This document shows positions 45,801 to 55,343 of a stretch of DNA of 64,000 nt, in pieces. The stretch covers positions 85,092 to 149,091 of the forward strand of contig NZ_NWVL01000009.1 of NCBI RefSeq assembly GCF_002382885.1, given 5' to 3'. Under the pieces are notes generated by a model. It saw only the letters and a program-made list of their open reading frames with translations, ran no database searches and had not been told where the DNA came from. A program made the translations under genes and the position numbers. This DNA is from Streptomyces sp. WZ.A104 (GTDB taxonomy: Bacteria; Actinomycetota; Actinomycetes; Streptomycetales; Streptomycetaceae). Positions within the stretch are counted from its first letter, which is position 1; the number at the start of each line of letters is the position of its first letter.

Positions 45801-48132
45801 CGACCGCTGCACACAACTGCAGGCCCCACCGCGCCGACAGCGTTGGCACACCCTCATACAGCAGGCCCGCCGCCGCATGGTCGGCTCCCGACAGCGCCAC
45901 CAGCACATCCGCATACGGCACCAGGGAACCTGGCAGGCCTTCTTCCTCATAGGTCGACCGCGCCCGGCTCAGTTCGATGCAGCGCACCAGCGTCGGCCAA
46001 TCACGGCACGCCGCCGCCCGCCGGGCGACGACGGCCAGGGTGTGGACGATGGCCTGCGGAGGCTGCAGGCCGGCGATCGCACGGGAGAGGAAGTCGGGCC
46101 CGATCAGCAGGGCCAGGTCCTCGTCACGGCCCAGAGCGGACAGGAGTTCGGGCAGGTGCCGGAAGGCACGCGCGTCCGTGAAAAACCCGCGCTGGGAAAG
46201 CCACTGGGCGGCCTGGGTCCGGACCTGGTCCACCCATCGGGAGTCACCCTCGGCCCGGCGCACGAAACGGCTGAAGCTCTCGTGGTGGATCTTCAGCCCG
46301 CCGATCCCCGGCTGCTGAGCGATGATCGGTGCCACCCTGGTCAGGGCGGCACCGATCATCATCGCCGGCATCGGGAAGATCTCCCCGAGCTCGTCCGCGC
46401 TGACAGCGAAGTCGCAGACTGCCAGCGTGCTGACCGCGTAACGCTGCTCGACCGTCAAAGTCTGCAGCAGATAGGCGTAGTAGTCGTCCAGGTCGTGCGC
46501 CGATGACGGAACCGCGCGCAGCCGCTCAAGGGGATCACCCACAGCGCCCGGCGCAAGCGATGCGCCAAGACCAGGAGCCGGGCCCACGGCCTGACGGCAC
46601 AGATACGTGGCGTAAAGAGCGTTGCCTCGTGAGCGCTCCTCGATCAAGGTGACAGCGGCCTCAGCATCCGTGGCAGCCCCCAGAGCAGCAGCCGACGGCG
46701 CCAGCGCCGACAGCACACCCAGACGCTCCGCCAACGCACCCAGCTCGGCGCGGTCGAGAGGGGGAACGGTCAAACGGGCAGCCCGGGCGTCGACCGCCTC
46801 CAGATGAGGGCCGGGCTGACTGGCCAGGACCAGAACGGCGCCGGGCGGCAGGCTGAGCGAGGTGAGTTCCTCGACCAAGCAGGCCGCCGGATCCACCGGC
46901 CCACCGAACGCGCCGCCACTGTTGTGCCCAAGGACCCGGCTGACGTGATCGATCCCGTCCACGACCAACGCGACGGGCCGATCCGGGAGCAGGCCGCGCA
47001 CAGCCGTGACCGCTGCCACGAGCGTCTCCTTGGTGGCCGCGTAGCGGGGCCTGACCTGCGCCACCGCCTCCGGTGCGGCGCTCTCCAGCTGCCGCAGCAG
47101 GCTGCCGATCACCACCTCGGTCAGCACCCGCTCACCGCGGTCGGCATCCGCAGCGCCGAGCCAGCAGTGATGCCGTACCGCCAGCCAGGTCTGGGCCAGT
47201 GCGTCGCCGAGCTGCTCGCACAACCACGACTTGCCGATGCCGGGAGCGCCGGTGACCACTACGACACCGCCCAGCTGCGCGGTGTCCTCCACGGCCGTGA
47301 CCACTTTTGTGAGCACGGCGGGGCGGGCCACCTCGGTGGCCCGGTCCACGGGATGGCCCTCACGCACGGCCCCGAAGTCGGTCTCCAAACCCAGGCGGGG
47401 AAGCAGGTCCTCGACCGTCACGGTGCCCGTCCGGCTGCGGGCCGCCTTGGCCGTCTCGATGAGAGCCAGCGCCACGTCCTCGGCTGTACGGGTCCGGTTC
47501 GGCGGCCGTCCGGCACCGAGTTCCTCGGTGATGCGGTGCAGCAGGGCCGCCTCGGCCGACCCGGGCTCGCGGATGTTGAGCGAGCACGCCGCAACACCTG
47601 TGTCGACAATCAGACAGGCACAGGCACGCTGGAGCACCTCATCGCTGACAGTGGCGAGCATGGATTTCCACGGATCGTGGGCCCGAAGCGCAGCGGCGTC
47701 GAACCGGAACCGCTTGCTGCCCAGGCCGTGCAGCGCCGGGCCCGGGTCGATGCCGCTACTGACTGGCTGCAGCACCCGCATCAGATCAGGTTTGTCCGGC
47801 TCGGTGTCGCGGACCACGAGACGGTGTGAGGTAGCGGGCTGTGAGGTGAGGTCACGGTCGATGGAGGAGAAGAGGAGATCCAGGCGCAGACCCCGGCTGT
47901 CCTTGATGAAACTCTCCGCCGACAACGCGCGGTCGTGATCCGTGTGCTTGATCTGCAATCGCTCACGGCTGCCGGTGCCCCACTCGCACGTGATGTCATC
48001 GAACCGGTCCCCGGCGAACATCTTCGTGTCCACGGTCACCGACCTCGCACGTCCCACCGCCAGATCCACCAGACGCAGCGCGGTGAGTAGATCCTGGTAG
48101 GCGTAACCGAGGTGTGTCGGGCGCAACCCCAT
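42868..48132 (-). CDS. Avs-like nuclease-STAND ATPase
   Basis: 1,754 aa. The N-terminal ~100 residues look like a Cap4/DUF4297-type PD-(D/E)xK nuclease: LGYAYQDLLTALRLV, GDRFDDITCEW and the core RLQIKHTD. A STAND P-loop follows: Walker A VVVTGAPGIGKSWL (about 288-301) and Walker B VALVVDGIDHV (about 378). The remaining ~1,200 residues are helical repeats, as in sensor regions. This order (nuclease, NTPase, repeat sensor) is that of antiviral STAND proteins, which bind a phage protein, oligomerise and cut DNA. The ATG at 48132 has GGAGG upstream. The gene is coupled to the split partner gene. Confidence 0.75.
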   Translation of the reverse strand: MGLRPTHLGYAYQDLLTALRLVDLAVGRARSVTVDTKMFAGDRFDDITCEWGTGSRERLQIKHTDHDRALSAESFIKDSRGLRLDLLFSSIDRDLTSQPATSHRLVVRDTEPDKPDLMRVLQPVSSGIDPGPALHGLGSKRFRFDAAALRAHDPWKSMLATVSDEVLQRACACLIVDTGVAACSLNIREPGSAEAALLHRITEELGAGRPPNRTRTAEDVALALIETAKAARSRTGTVTVEDLLPRLGLETDFGAVREGHPVDRATEVARPAVLTKVVTAVEDTAQLGGVVVVTGAPGIGKSWLCEQLGDALAQTWLAVRHHCWLGAADADRGERVLTEVVIGSLLRQLESAAPEAVAQVRPRYAATKETLVAAVTAVRGLLPDRPVALVVDGIDHVSRVLGHNSGGAFGGPVDPAACLVEELTSLSLPPGAVLVLASQPGPHLEAVDARAARLTVPPLDRAELGALAERLGVLSALAPSAAALGAATDAEAAVTLIEERSRGNALYATYLCRQAVGPAPGLGASLAPGAVGDPLERLRAVPSSAHDLDDYYAYLLQTLTVEQRYAVSTLAVCDFAVSADELGEIFPMPAMMIGAALTRVAPIIAQQPGIGGLKIHHESFSRFVRRAEGDSRWVDQVRTQAAQWLSQRGFFTDARAFRHLPELLSALGRDEDLALLIGPDFLSRAIAGLQPPQAIVHTLAVVARRAAACRDWPTLVRCIELSRARSTYEEEGLPGSLVPYADVLVALSGADHAAAGLLYEGVPTLSARWGLQLCAAVDRAGFAAPWEAYLTAWDKDRGGKSGHDGSAGDEAVFLAELRGRIRLPGHGTDKRESPEGHPLTLAQRVARFLDQEALDSPEPALGVLLDCLGAEPLLESAALIERPERRAALLLHLADAHDGAGGILPSARTLAVAAWASAPCGLRRLLDQGVPVADLAEEVFRGDDVTTVLQEATHAVLTGRYGDLSGPVSRWLELLEVAQAADPQAPTRLLALLDGEGFYRAWLRFTVTTLGLGRDVDAGRIPAERASTAARVALEQLAQHAAAFTGQPNASELGDIHRLVRQVLHEAVALLRGNDVALSITSLQTVSRGTTTSLMGMAGSGPLITTELLSLLAHSVGQAGSDIIHELMRTLRTAQADRRSMYAEDADFELEMARVSLACDDPDEARRCWERAARYMGAYGGHKDITIEELLDPLPQLVQADPVQARVRLARTQPLVYLVAECTDGRGTAGTPQEWWRLLARLDPRAASQLAALVLLTEPGLPDARVDAAHQQLLAMQADSADPVVLAALRIAAGSRGRSLDSDIALLGRLADLPSDDAAHALRLLPVLANAITSTYDDQTLIHASHLAGDTPSPALRAAAQRLGGEGGPPWTPRPVPSTSSRNWSGSHRRYPTGAFLHAQQRPVLPQGAAGVLAAVRDCSSKAYDDPTGPRWSADALANAVGWRLVEVTERQGPDEAAQLLHRIAQEMSASGPVDVLADVAAGLHLRRGIAPDVFGPLAATAGMLAYTKIRGGGGWRSFAGNDRLELWQQAHTADAAVARQDLADHVASAVANPSYGRTVGVSQALVSAFAIQPPDVSRPPAADALACWDAAYDVIAHRLPGDACLSDGAYQPVPEPTAQHDIDTALCRLAVATIALPERGDKRRALLSATVLLAARPRQTQAALAHVLSFDLGAGPLTWLLTVLHSHLPDGPLDAALHEQLVALCTSDMLSVRVEASAVLTLAGHQPPSPPATAAHPTLAHAIAADLSSEDSA

Positions 48133-48440
48133 GGTTACCTCCAGCGTGGCGTGTCTGCGCACGCCACCCCCCGGCGCCCGCCACACTCACCCTAGGCGCT
48201 TCCGGTCACCAAGACCGAAACCGGCCGCGCGGGATGCGCGGACGCGGTATAGCGGCTCCCAGGCCCGGCTTGATCTCAGGGCGCCCCCTGGGCTTGCCCT
48301 CGATCTCTCACAGCGGCCATGTCCAGCGACGCGAGCCGTAGGTACCTCATCTTCAGATGGGAAAGGAAGCCAAGCCGCACACCGTGGCCGATGCGGTCAC
48401 CTGACCGGGCCCTGACCTCAACCCGCCTGCGCCAGGGCGG
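48133..48440. other. Intergenic gap with probable promoter
   Basis: 308 bp without a convincing gene. It should hold the promoter of the Avs-like gene and the end of the preceding unit. I see no clear -35/-10 pair or strong hairpin. Confidence 0.35.
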
Positions 48441-51400
48441 TCATGGGCTGGCAGGGGGGTCTTTGTAGGCAGCCTCGATCGCACCGGCGTTGATCAACGC
48501 GATCCGCAGCTGTTCATGTTCGGCCGCGCCCTCCGCGGTGCTCTGGGCAAAGAGCAGGGCCGCATGCCCTTGGATCTCCTGCCGGTGGAAGACGTCCACC
48601 TGTGCGCCGAGCATGGCCGCGGCGATCAGCAGGGCATCGGCCGAATCGGGGTGGCGCGCTGCGCGCTCGGCGACCGCGTAGGGCGCCTCCACCTCCGGCT
48701 GCCGGGCAACGGTGCGGGCGGTCAGCTCCAGCCAGACGGCATCGTCGAGCCGGTCGGCGTAGGCAAACCGCCCCGCGCCGGTGAGAGCAGCGGGCTCCAG
48801 CTGTGCCTCGAGCGCACAACGCCACAACGCTGCCGCCCGCTCGGGCCACGGGCTTGTTTCCTCGCAGCCGATCACGGCCTGGGCGAGGCGGGACAGCAAC
48901 TCGGACACCGCTTGGGGCCCGTCGGCCTGCGCGCCGAGCTCGGTCAATAGCGCAGGGGCCGGGCCCAGGGCTTCCGAGCCAGTGAGGAACGACAGGATGA
49001 TCTTGTCGAGAGTGGGGATGCCGTCTGGGCCGGCCGCCGTCTGCAGCAGCGCAGTGCGATCCAGGCGCGCCAGGATGCCGCTGTGCGGGCGCCCATGCTG
49101 CAGCCAGGTAGCGGCGGGCCGCCAGGGAGCGTCGAGCGTGCAGAGCTGGTCGGCCTGCTCCTCGGCCCAGGCCGCATCGACGTGCACCAGTTGGCCGAGA
49201 CAGAAGCCGATGACCGACAGGGCCTGATCATCTGGCTCGCCCTCCAGCAGCCGGGCCAGCACAGCACGGACCGGGTCGGTCAGCTCCTGGCCGGTGCGCT
49301 GGGCCTGCTGGAGGCCCCAGGCGATCAGCGACAACAGCGCCGCCCCGCCCGGCTGATCGATCGCTGCCAGGAGCGGTTGCTGAGTGTCGGTACGGGGCTG
49401 CGTCCAGCCGGTGACCAGGCCTTCCAGCCACTCGACGGTGCCCTCTGCCGCACCCGATGAGTCCTTCAGCAGCAGGCCGTTCTCCCATGCCCGGTGCAGC
49501 AGGTTGCAGATCACCCGCTCCAACTGCCGTGCGCCCGGCGTGTCCTGCCCGGCTGCCGGCCGGGTGGCGAAGGCGGCCTCGGCGATCGCAGCGAGCTCCG
49601 CGTCTGTGATCTTCCCTTCACGGGCGGCCCGGTGCAGGGAGTTGAAGTAGGCGGCCAGCACGGCCGGGTCGCCGGCCGCGGCGGCCGCCACGCCGCCCGG
49701 GGCGCGGGCCCACAGCTGCGGATCCTGGGCCACCAGGTCACTGAGCAGGCCGGCGCGAGCGTCACTGGCGTCGACGTCGGTGCGCTCGACGGGTGCGGTG
49801 GTCAGGTGGCCGGCCGCGGCGGCCGGACCTTCCTCCGCCGCACGGGCAGCGATCACGTCCGCTGACAGACCGCCGTGGCTCTCGACCCAGGACGTGATGT
49901 GCATGACCGGCTCCGGACGCGCCGGCGCGGGCTGCCCCGCCAGCGCGGTGAGCATCTCCAGCAGCGGCCGCCACGGCTCGAGCACCTCCGGCGCCAGGAC
50001 CGGGGACAGCTCCCAGACGGTGCGCCAGGCAGACGGCAGCGAGACATGCGCCGTCTCGTATGTGTCCTTCCAGTCGGCGATCTCCTGCGCGGACGGTGCC
50101 TGTCCAAGACCCTGGGCCAGCACGCTGTGCAGCCCGGCGCGGTGCTGGTCGGGGCAGGCGTCCTTGAGCAGGGCGAGGAAGTCCGCGACATCAGCGCGCG
50201 GGGACCCGGCAGCCGCAAGCCGACCCGCCAGTGGGACGGCCTGCTCCCACCAAGGGCCGGACGACGCCGCGTCTGTCCGATCGCGGTCGTAGCTCTCCAG
50301 CAGGACGACGGAGCGCAGCCGGTCGGCCACCGGGCCGGCCGGCAGCTTGTTGTCCAGCCCCCGCAGCCGCACGGACAACGGCACGCCCAGCCGGGCGTCC
50401 TCGCGGGCCAGGTCGAGCACGGCGCGCATCAGCGTGAACAGCACGCTGTCCGGCGGATCGGCCAGAGAGATCTCCCTCAGATCGTCGACCAGGCTGACCT
50501 CCCACTTGTCAGCTTCCGATAGGTGCACGGCGAGCACGGACGCCAGGGCGGACCGGATGATCACTCCCAACCTGTCCCCGTCAGAACGTAGTTGGCCCTC
50601 AAGGTGTGCGGTCTGGGCCAGAGCGCCCGCCAGTTGCGCCGCCTCCCAGGACTCCTGGGCGCCGAAGGACGGCTGACGCAGCACGTCCTCGACGACGCGG
50701 ACCCACTGCCCGGTACGGTCGGACACCGGGACGTCCCGAGCCCAGTAACTGATGCGCAGCAGCACATGGCGGTCCTGCCGTGCCCTGGCGATCTGCTGCA
50801 ACACCCCACACGCCTTCATGCCCGCCTCGGCCACCAGGCTCACCGCCATGCCGACCGCGCCCGGGCCGCGCGCCTCGATCGTGGCACGATGCTGCTCCAC
50901 CCAGGCGCATACTCGCGCCGGGTCGGCTGCGAGTTGGCGCCGCAGGTAGGGCAGGGCCGGCCAGCGTGACGCCTCCGGCAGCAGCCGGTCCAGCGGCAGC
51001 AGGCCAAGCCAGTTCCGGCTCACTGCCGCTCGGAAGAAGTAGCTGCCGGCACGCGGGTCCGACATCGAGGCGATCTCGGCGGCATCCTGCGTCGAGGGCT
51101 GCTCGCTCGACGCCAGCTGCCGCAGCCGCCCGGCACGCTCCGGAAGTCCCAGGAACAGCTGCTCAAAGGCCACCACCACGCCCTCGAACCGCTCGCGGGA
51201 CTCCTCGGGCGTGGCGCCCGACCCGTGCACGACGCCAGAGGTGTCCCGGTAGAACCGGGTCCAGGAGTTGCGCACCGCCTCGGCTTCCGCCAGCCCCATC
51301 TCCTGCCGGGTCAGCTCCTGCACGAGGTGGCCGATCTGGCGTATGCGCCGTCCGCCCGGATTGCCCTCCTCCGCCCGCAGGGCATCGACCGCGGCGGCCA

Positions 51401-51764
51401 GGACGTCCAGCAGCTCGTCGGGGACCTGCTGGTCTGTGCGCCAGACATCGACGGCCGCATTGGCGGCATCCGTGACGGCTCTCGTCGCAGCCTCGATGCC
51501 CTCGATGTCTTTCGGCGCCAGGTTGAGGATGCTGTCGATCGCCCCCCTGCAGCAGGACTGGGCGACCTCGTACGGAGCGTTCCACCGAGGCGGATCGGAC
51601 AGGACCGCAGCCGCATCCCGCAGGAGGTTTAACGCCCGCTCACCGTGAGGCCCTTGAGCGGTCAGCGCCATGGACAGTTCCGTAGAGACGGTGAAGGCGC
51701 TCTGGCTGGCAGTGCCGCCCGTCGAGCTGTTCGCGACAGTCACTCGGCCACCGTAGCGGTCCAC
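48441..51764 (-). CDS. Large helical protein of unknown function, possible HEPN-like N-terminus
   Basis: 1,107 aa, or 1,100 aa from GTG 51743. It is almost entirely alpha-helical, without transmembrane segments or a P-loop. The N-terminal ~200 residues end in SWTRFYRDTSGVVHGSG, where RDTSGVVH has the R-x6-H spacing of HEPN ribonucleases; this is suggestive only. The rest reads like helical solenoid repeats (LPSAWRTVWELSPVLAPEVL, ALSVIGFCLGQLVHVDAAWA). It starts 40 bp after the SF2 helicase gene on the same strand, so the two form a unit. Function unknown. Confidence 0.6.
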   Translation of the reverse strand: MDRYGGRVTVANSSTGGTASQSAFTVSTELSMALTAQGPHGERALNLLRDAAAVLSDPPRWNAPYEVAQSCCRGAIDSILNLAPKDIEGIEAATRAVTDAANAAVDVWRTDQQVPDELLDVLAAAVDALRAEEGNPGGRRIRQIGHLVQELTRQEMGLAEAEAVRNSWTRFYRDTSGVVHGSGATPEESRERFEGVVVAFEQLFLGLPERAGRLRQLASSEQPSTQDAAEIASMSDPRAGSYFFRAAVSRNWLGLLPLDRLLPEASRWPALPYLRRQLAADPARVCAWVEQHRATIEARGPGAVGMAVSLVAEAGMKACGVLQQIARARQDRHVLLRISYWARDVPVSDRTGQWVRVVEDVLRQPSFGAQESWEAAQLAGALAQTAHLEGQLRSDGDRLGVIIRSALASVLAVHLSEADKWEVSLVDDLREISLADPPDSVLFTLMRAVLDLAREDARLGVPLSVRLRGLDNKLPAGPVADRLRSVVLLESYDRDRTDAASSGPWWEQAVPLAGRLAAAGSPRADVADFLALLKDACPDQHRAGLHSVLAQGLGQAPSAQEIADWKDTYETAHVSLPSAWRTVWELSPVLAPEVLEPWRPLLEMLTALAGQPAPARPEPVMHITSWVESHGGLSADVIAARAAEEGPAAAAGHLTTAPVERTDVDASDARAGLLSDLVAQDPQLWARAPGGVAAAAAGDPAVLAAYFNSLHRAAREGKITDAELAAIAEAAFATRPAAGQDTPGARQLERVICNLLHRAWENGLLLKDSSGAAEGTVEWLEGLVTGWTQPRTDTQQPLLAAIDQPGGAALLSLIAWGLQQAQRTGQELTDPVRAVLARLLEGEPDDQALSVIGFCLGQLVHVDAAWAEEQADQLCTLDAPWRPAATWLQHGRPHSGILARLDRTALLQTAAGPDGIPTLDKIILSFLTGSEALGPAPALLTELGAQADGPQAVSELLSRLAQAVIGCEETSPWPERAAALWRCALEAQLEPAALTGAGRFAYADRLDDAVWLELTARTVARQPEVEAPYAVAERAARHPDSADALLIAAAMLGAQVDVFHRQEIQGHAALLFAQSTAEGAAEHEQLRIALINAGAIEAAYKDPPASP

Positions 51765-51803
51765 GTGCCGGACACTCCCAGGAGGCGTACCGTGCCTGCC
51801 GCA

Positions 51804-54800
51804 CTAGCGGCTGCAGTAGACGGTGAAGTCGCCGGCGCTGGTGTCCCGGACGAATTTCTCCGCGCCTGCGAGCAGCAGGAGTTGCTCGTTGGTGGCTTTG
51901 CTGGCCTGCAGGCCTGGCTGGGCGATGATTGTGTGGAAGCGGGGTCGTAGCAGGCGTGCCTGGTCACGGATGGTGAACAGGGCTCTGGGGCCGCCGACTT
52001 CGTAGGGTGAGATACCGCCGTTGCGATGCGTGTACTGGATGGCCCGGCTGTGCAAATGGTCCAGCAGTGGCAGAGCGTTTCCGCGCCGCCACTTGGCACT
52101 GCGCATGGCCTGGCCACACACCTCGTACAGGTCCTCAACCCGTCTGCCCGGAGTAGGCGCGTGCGAGTACTTGCAGTGCACGAGCGTCACATCCAGATGG
52201 CGGCCGTCGACCTTGAGGCCGACGAGGTCGGCAGCCTCCCCCGAACCGTCGTCGTCGACAAGGACGTCGAAGGAGCCGGTGGCCTGCAGGTGGGCCGACA
52301 TGTAGTACTGGATGGAATCGGTGCGGCGCTCCGCCCTCTGTGACTCCTTGCTCAAGTCCACATGCCGCCAGTCCAGCGGGGTGAGCAGGGACGGGTCGTA
52401 GGGGCGGCGGGTGTAGTTCGGGGCGATGAGTTTGCCTTCCTCATCGATGAGGCGATCGCCCTCCAGGAAGAGATCAGGCTTGTGCGCGTTCAGCCATTCC
52501 TCCAGCGGCTGCGGCTCGGCCCTGGGGCCGCTGGAGACGATGACGGCATCTTGCTCGCGCGGCCGGTAGACCAGACCTTTGGCCTCGTAGTCTGCCTGGT
52601 AGGAGACGCGCCAGGCGGGGGTCGTCAGGGAGAACCGGAAAGGGCCGGTGGGGGAGAAGTCATCGACCTCGAAGTTCACGTCGATGAGGATATAACGAAC
52701 ATTTTCGTAGGTGAGGGTGTACCGGTCACGGGAGCCTAGGAAGACCTGCTGGTGCCACCCCACGCCCAGCAGTGCATACGGCGGCCGCGCGGTGATGTCC
52801 TTGGGGATGATGAACCCGTCGAAGATCTGCTCCAGGTTGATGGTGCTGTCCAGCAGCTTGGTGCCCTGCTGGTCGCACCAATCGGTCCAGGCTTTCAGGC
52901 TCGGCGCGGTGCTGGGGGACCAGAAGCGACCCGAGTGCGCCGCGCAGATCGAAACGCTGTCACCGTCGTCGAAGCCGGACGTGGCGATATGGGTCTGACT
53001 CTTGTGCTCCTGGGCGGTGGTGAAGCCCTGCGAGACATCGCTGCCGACGTGGAGGGAGAAACGCGTGAAGTAGTCGCGGGCGTCTTTGAGGCCCACGTTG
53101 GTGGGGACCAGCCGGTCCAGGCGGGCCAGCACCCGGAAGGTGCGCTTGCCGTTGATCAGTTCGCAGTCCTCGCCCAGCATGGCCTCGGCCAGATCCTTGT
53201 AGGTACTCGACTTCTCCGAGCCGTGGATGTACAGCAGCCGCCTGGTGGTGTCGAAGTAGAGCACGATCAGTTCGTAGACGACCTGTTCCAACTCCCGAGG
53301 TGCGCCCCAGCGTACGGGGGTGCGGCGTTCGATGACGTACCAGGCCACGGGGGAGTCCTTGCCGCCCAGGGCCATAGCATCGTCTAGGACACGCTCGTTG
53401 TCCTTACACAGCGCGAGGGCGGCCTCGGGTCTCCACTGGGCGGTGGCCGCGCGGTAGGCGACCGCGCTCATCTTCGGCTCCAGCACGCTGACCGCCACGT
53501 CCTCGGGCGCACCGGTGAACGTGGTGTCGAAGGCGCTGGTCTCCTCCGCGGCCAGGGTGGCGCGGTCGGTCAGATCGCGCAGCAGATGATTCCAGTCGGC
53601 GTCCTCGCGCAGCAGGCGGCGCAGCGGTGAGGTGCCAGTGCCCGGTTCCTGCGCGACGAACACCGTGGCCTCCCCCAGCCCGTCGGCGGCCCGGGTGAAC
53701 CGGCCGATGAACTGGATCATCGGGCTGAGGCTCTTGCGGGCCGCATGCATGGCGGCGATCTTCAGGGCGGGCTCGTCGAATCCCTCCCCGAGCATGTCGA
53801 CGCAGATGATGATGCGGCACTCACGCTTCCGTAGTGCCTGCACGGCCGCCTTGCGGCGCGCGACGCCCACGTTCTGGTGGACCACGGTGGGATGGAACTC
53901 AGGCGCCAACTGCTGGTAGAGCGAACCGAGTTCCTCGGCCTTCGGGATGCTCTCGGCCCGCGCCATCAGAAGGTGGTCCTGCCCGGCTTCCCGATCGGCG
54001 CGCAACTGGCCCACGGCCAGTTCCGCCAGTTCCCGGTCGACGTCCTCGACACCGAATACCGCCCGGTAGTTGATTTGCCGGAAGTACTCCAGCCGCTGGG
54101 CCTCCCGCAGAGGAAATCGGAACACGGTACGGCCTGGCAGGCGGCGCCCGTCCTCCCGAAACGGGGTGGCGGTGAACAGCAACACCGGCCGGTCGGAGAA
54201 GTCATCGATCACCCGTGCCCACGTGTCCGCGGGGGAGTGATGCGCCTCGTCCACGATCAGATGGGAGAACGACGACAGCAGCGCCATCCGCACATTCCCC
54301 ACGCTCCTGCTGAGGATCTGCGGGGTGGCGACGACGACGTTGCACGCCTGAACGAAGCGAGCTGCTTCTTCCGCGTCCTTGAACCCGTGCTCGAGTCGGC
54401 CCACCCGGGGCCGCAACGCGGCAGGCGTGACGATCTCCTCCTGCTGCAGGATGCCGAGCGTCTCGAACTTCCCCGCGATCTGGTCCCGCAAAGCGGCACT
54501 GGGCACCAGCACCAGCAGCCGCTCCATCCGCGCGGCCACCAGCAGGGCCAGCATGGTTTCCGTCTTGCCGGTGCCGGTGGGCATCACCACGATGCCCGGA
54601 TCGCCAAGGCCCGAGGCCCAGTGCCCCAGCACTGCGTGCAGGGCACCGATCTGCGGGCGGCGCAGGCTGCGGGGCTCGCCGTGCGGGCGGAATCCTATGG
54701 CTTCCCGATACGACTCGACCACCGCATGCGGCGGGTGCGCCGTCCGGCTGCCCTGCCAGTGCACCTCCTGGCCGGAACGGTCGGGCAGCACAGCGGTCAG

Positions 54801-54977
54801 CCCGTCGGCCGCCTCCGCTGCCGCGTGTACCGCGGGCCAGCTGCCGTAGACGTTGGACACCCGCAGAGCCCCGGCCTCGCCGCTGGCCTGCAGCGTGCCG
54901 CCGGGAACCAGCAGTTGGCGGACCTTGTTGCGCTCGTATCTCTCTTCAGCCCATACGGGCTGCGTGCTCACGTTCAT
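51804..54977 (-). CDS. SF2 helicase with C-terminal nuclease-like domain
   Basis: 1,057 aa. N-terminal helicase core: RRPQIGALHAVLGHW, Walker A VVMPTGTGKTETML (about 130-143), motif II LIVDEAHHSPADTW (about 240), motif III LLFTATPFRED, and motifs V-VI DMLGEGFDEPALK and QFIGRFTRA. The middle ~400 residues are unrecognised. The last ~170 contain GSGEAADLVGLKVDGRHLDV then LVHCKYSHAPTPGRRVEDLY, which fit a PD-(D/E)xK nuclease (acidic AD, then the xxK of HCK). The protein resembles helicase-nuclease components of phage-defence systems. Next to it are the 1,107-aa protein and, on its other side, Tn7-like module 2. Confidence 0.75.
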   Translation of the reverse strand: MNVSTQPVWAEERYERNKVRQLLVPGGTLQASGEAGALRVSNVYGSWPAVHAAAEAADGLTAVLPDRSGQEVHWQGSRTAHPPHAVVESYREAIGFRPHGEPRSLRRPQIGALHAVLGHWASGLGDPGIVVMPTGTGKTETMLALLVAARMERLLVLVPSAALRDQIAGKFETLGILQQEEIVTPAALRPRVGRLEHGFKDAEEAARFVQACNVVVATPQILSRSVGNVRMALLSSFSHLIVDEAHHSPADTWARVIDDFSDRPVLLFTATPFREDGRRLPGRTVFRFPLREAQRLEYFRQINYRAVFGVEDVDRELAELAVGQLRADREAGQDHLLMARAESIPKAEELGSLYQQLAPEFHPTVVHQNVGVARRKAAVQALRKRECRIIICVDMLGEGFDEPALKIAAMHAARKSLSPMIQFIGRFTRAADGLGEATVFVAQEPGTGTSPLRRLLREDADWNHLLRDLTDRATLAAEETSAFDTTFTGAPEDVAVSVLEPKMSAVAYRAATAQWRPEAALALCKDNERVLDDAMALGGKDSPVAWYVIERRTPVRWGAPRELEQVVYELIVLYFDTTRRLLYIHGSEKSSTYKDLAEAMLGEDCELINGKRTFRVLARLDRLVPTNVGLKDARDYFTRFSLHVGSDVSQGFTTAQEHKSQTHIATSGFDDGDSVSICAAHSGRFWSPSTAPSLKAWTDWCDQQGTKLLDSTINLEQIFDGFIIPKDITARPPYALLGVGWHQQVFLGSRDRYTLTYENVRYILIDVNFEVDDFSPTGPFRFSLTTPAWRVSYQADYEAKGLVYRPREQDAVIVSSGPRAEPQPLEEWLNAHKPDLFLEGDRLIDEEGKLIAPNYTRRPYDPSLLTPLDWRHVDLSKESQRAERRTDSIQYYMSAHLQATGSFDVLVDDDGSGEAADLVGLKVDGRHLDVTLVHCKYSHAPTPGRRVEDLYEVCGQAMRSAKWRRGNALPLLDHLHSRAIQYTHRNGGISPYEVGGPRALFTIRDQARLLRPRFHTIIAQPGLQASKATNEQLLLLAGAEKFVRDTSAGDFTVYCSR

Positions 54978-55084
54978 CCAAGTGCTCTCTGTTGCAGATC
55001 CGGGCGCGAACCCGTGGCGATGTGAGTGCAGAAGGCGAAAGGGTCACGACACCGGTCGATGTCGCTAAGACCCGTGCCAGCGTT

Positions 55085-55336
55085 TCAGCGGAGGTGTCCG
55101 CGCTCGAGGGAGTGCGCAGGGACGTTGAGGAAATCCTGGACCCAGCTGTCCGGGTGCAAGGCGGTCGGGACACTGGCGGGCGCCCTGTCCCCGAGCTCAC
55201 CGGTGACTTCGCTGTACTTGCGGTCGTACAGCCACAGCACGTCGTGGTGGAAGGGGCCTTCCGCAGTGCCGTGCAGCTTCAAAAGTGGAACCCACGGCCC
55301 GGCCTGCCCCATTTCCCGTCGTGTCAGCTCCGGCAA
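55085..55336 (-). CDS. Small hypothetical protein
   Basis: 83 aa from a TTG, or 75 aa from an internal ATG (MGQAGPWVPLLKLHGTAEGP). It reads like a real protein (HHDVLWLYDRKYSEVTGELG, ALHPDSWVQDFLNVPAH) and lies 7 bp after the tnsC stop, so it could be a fifth gene of module 2. No such gene follows tnsC in module 1. No family recognised. Confidence 0.4.
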   Translation of the reverse strand: MPELTRREMGQAGPWVPLLKLHGTAEGPFHHDVLWLYDRKYSEVTGELGDRAPASVPTALHPDSWVQDFLNVPAHSLERGHLR

Positions 55337-55343
55337 GTGAGAA

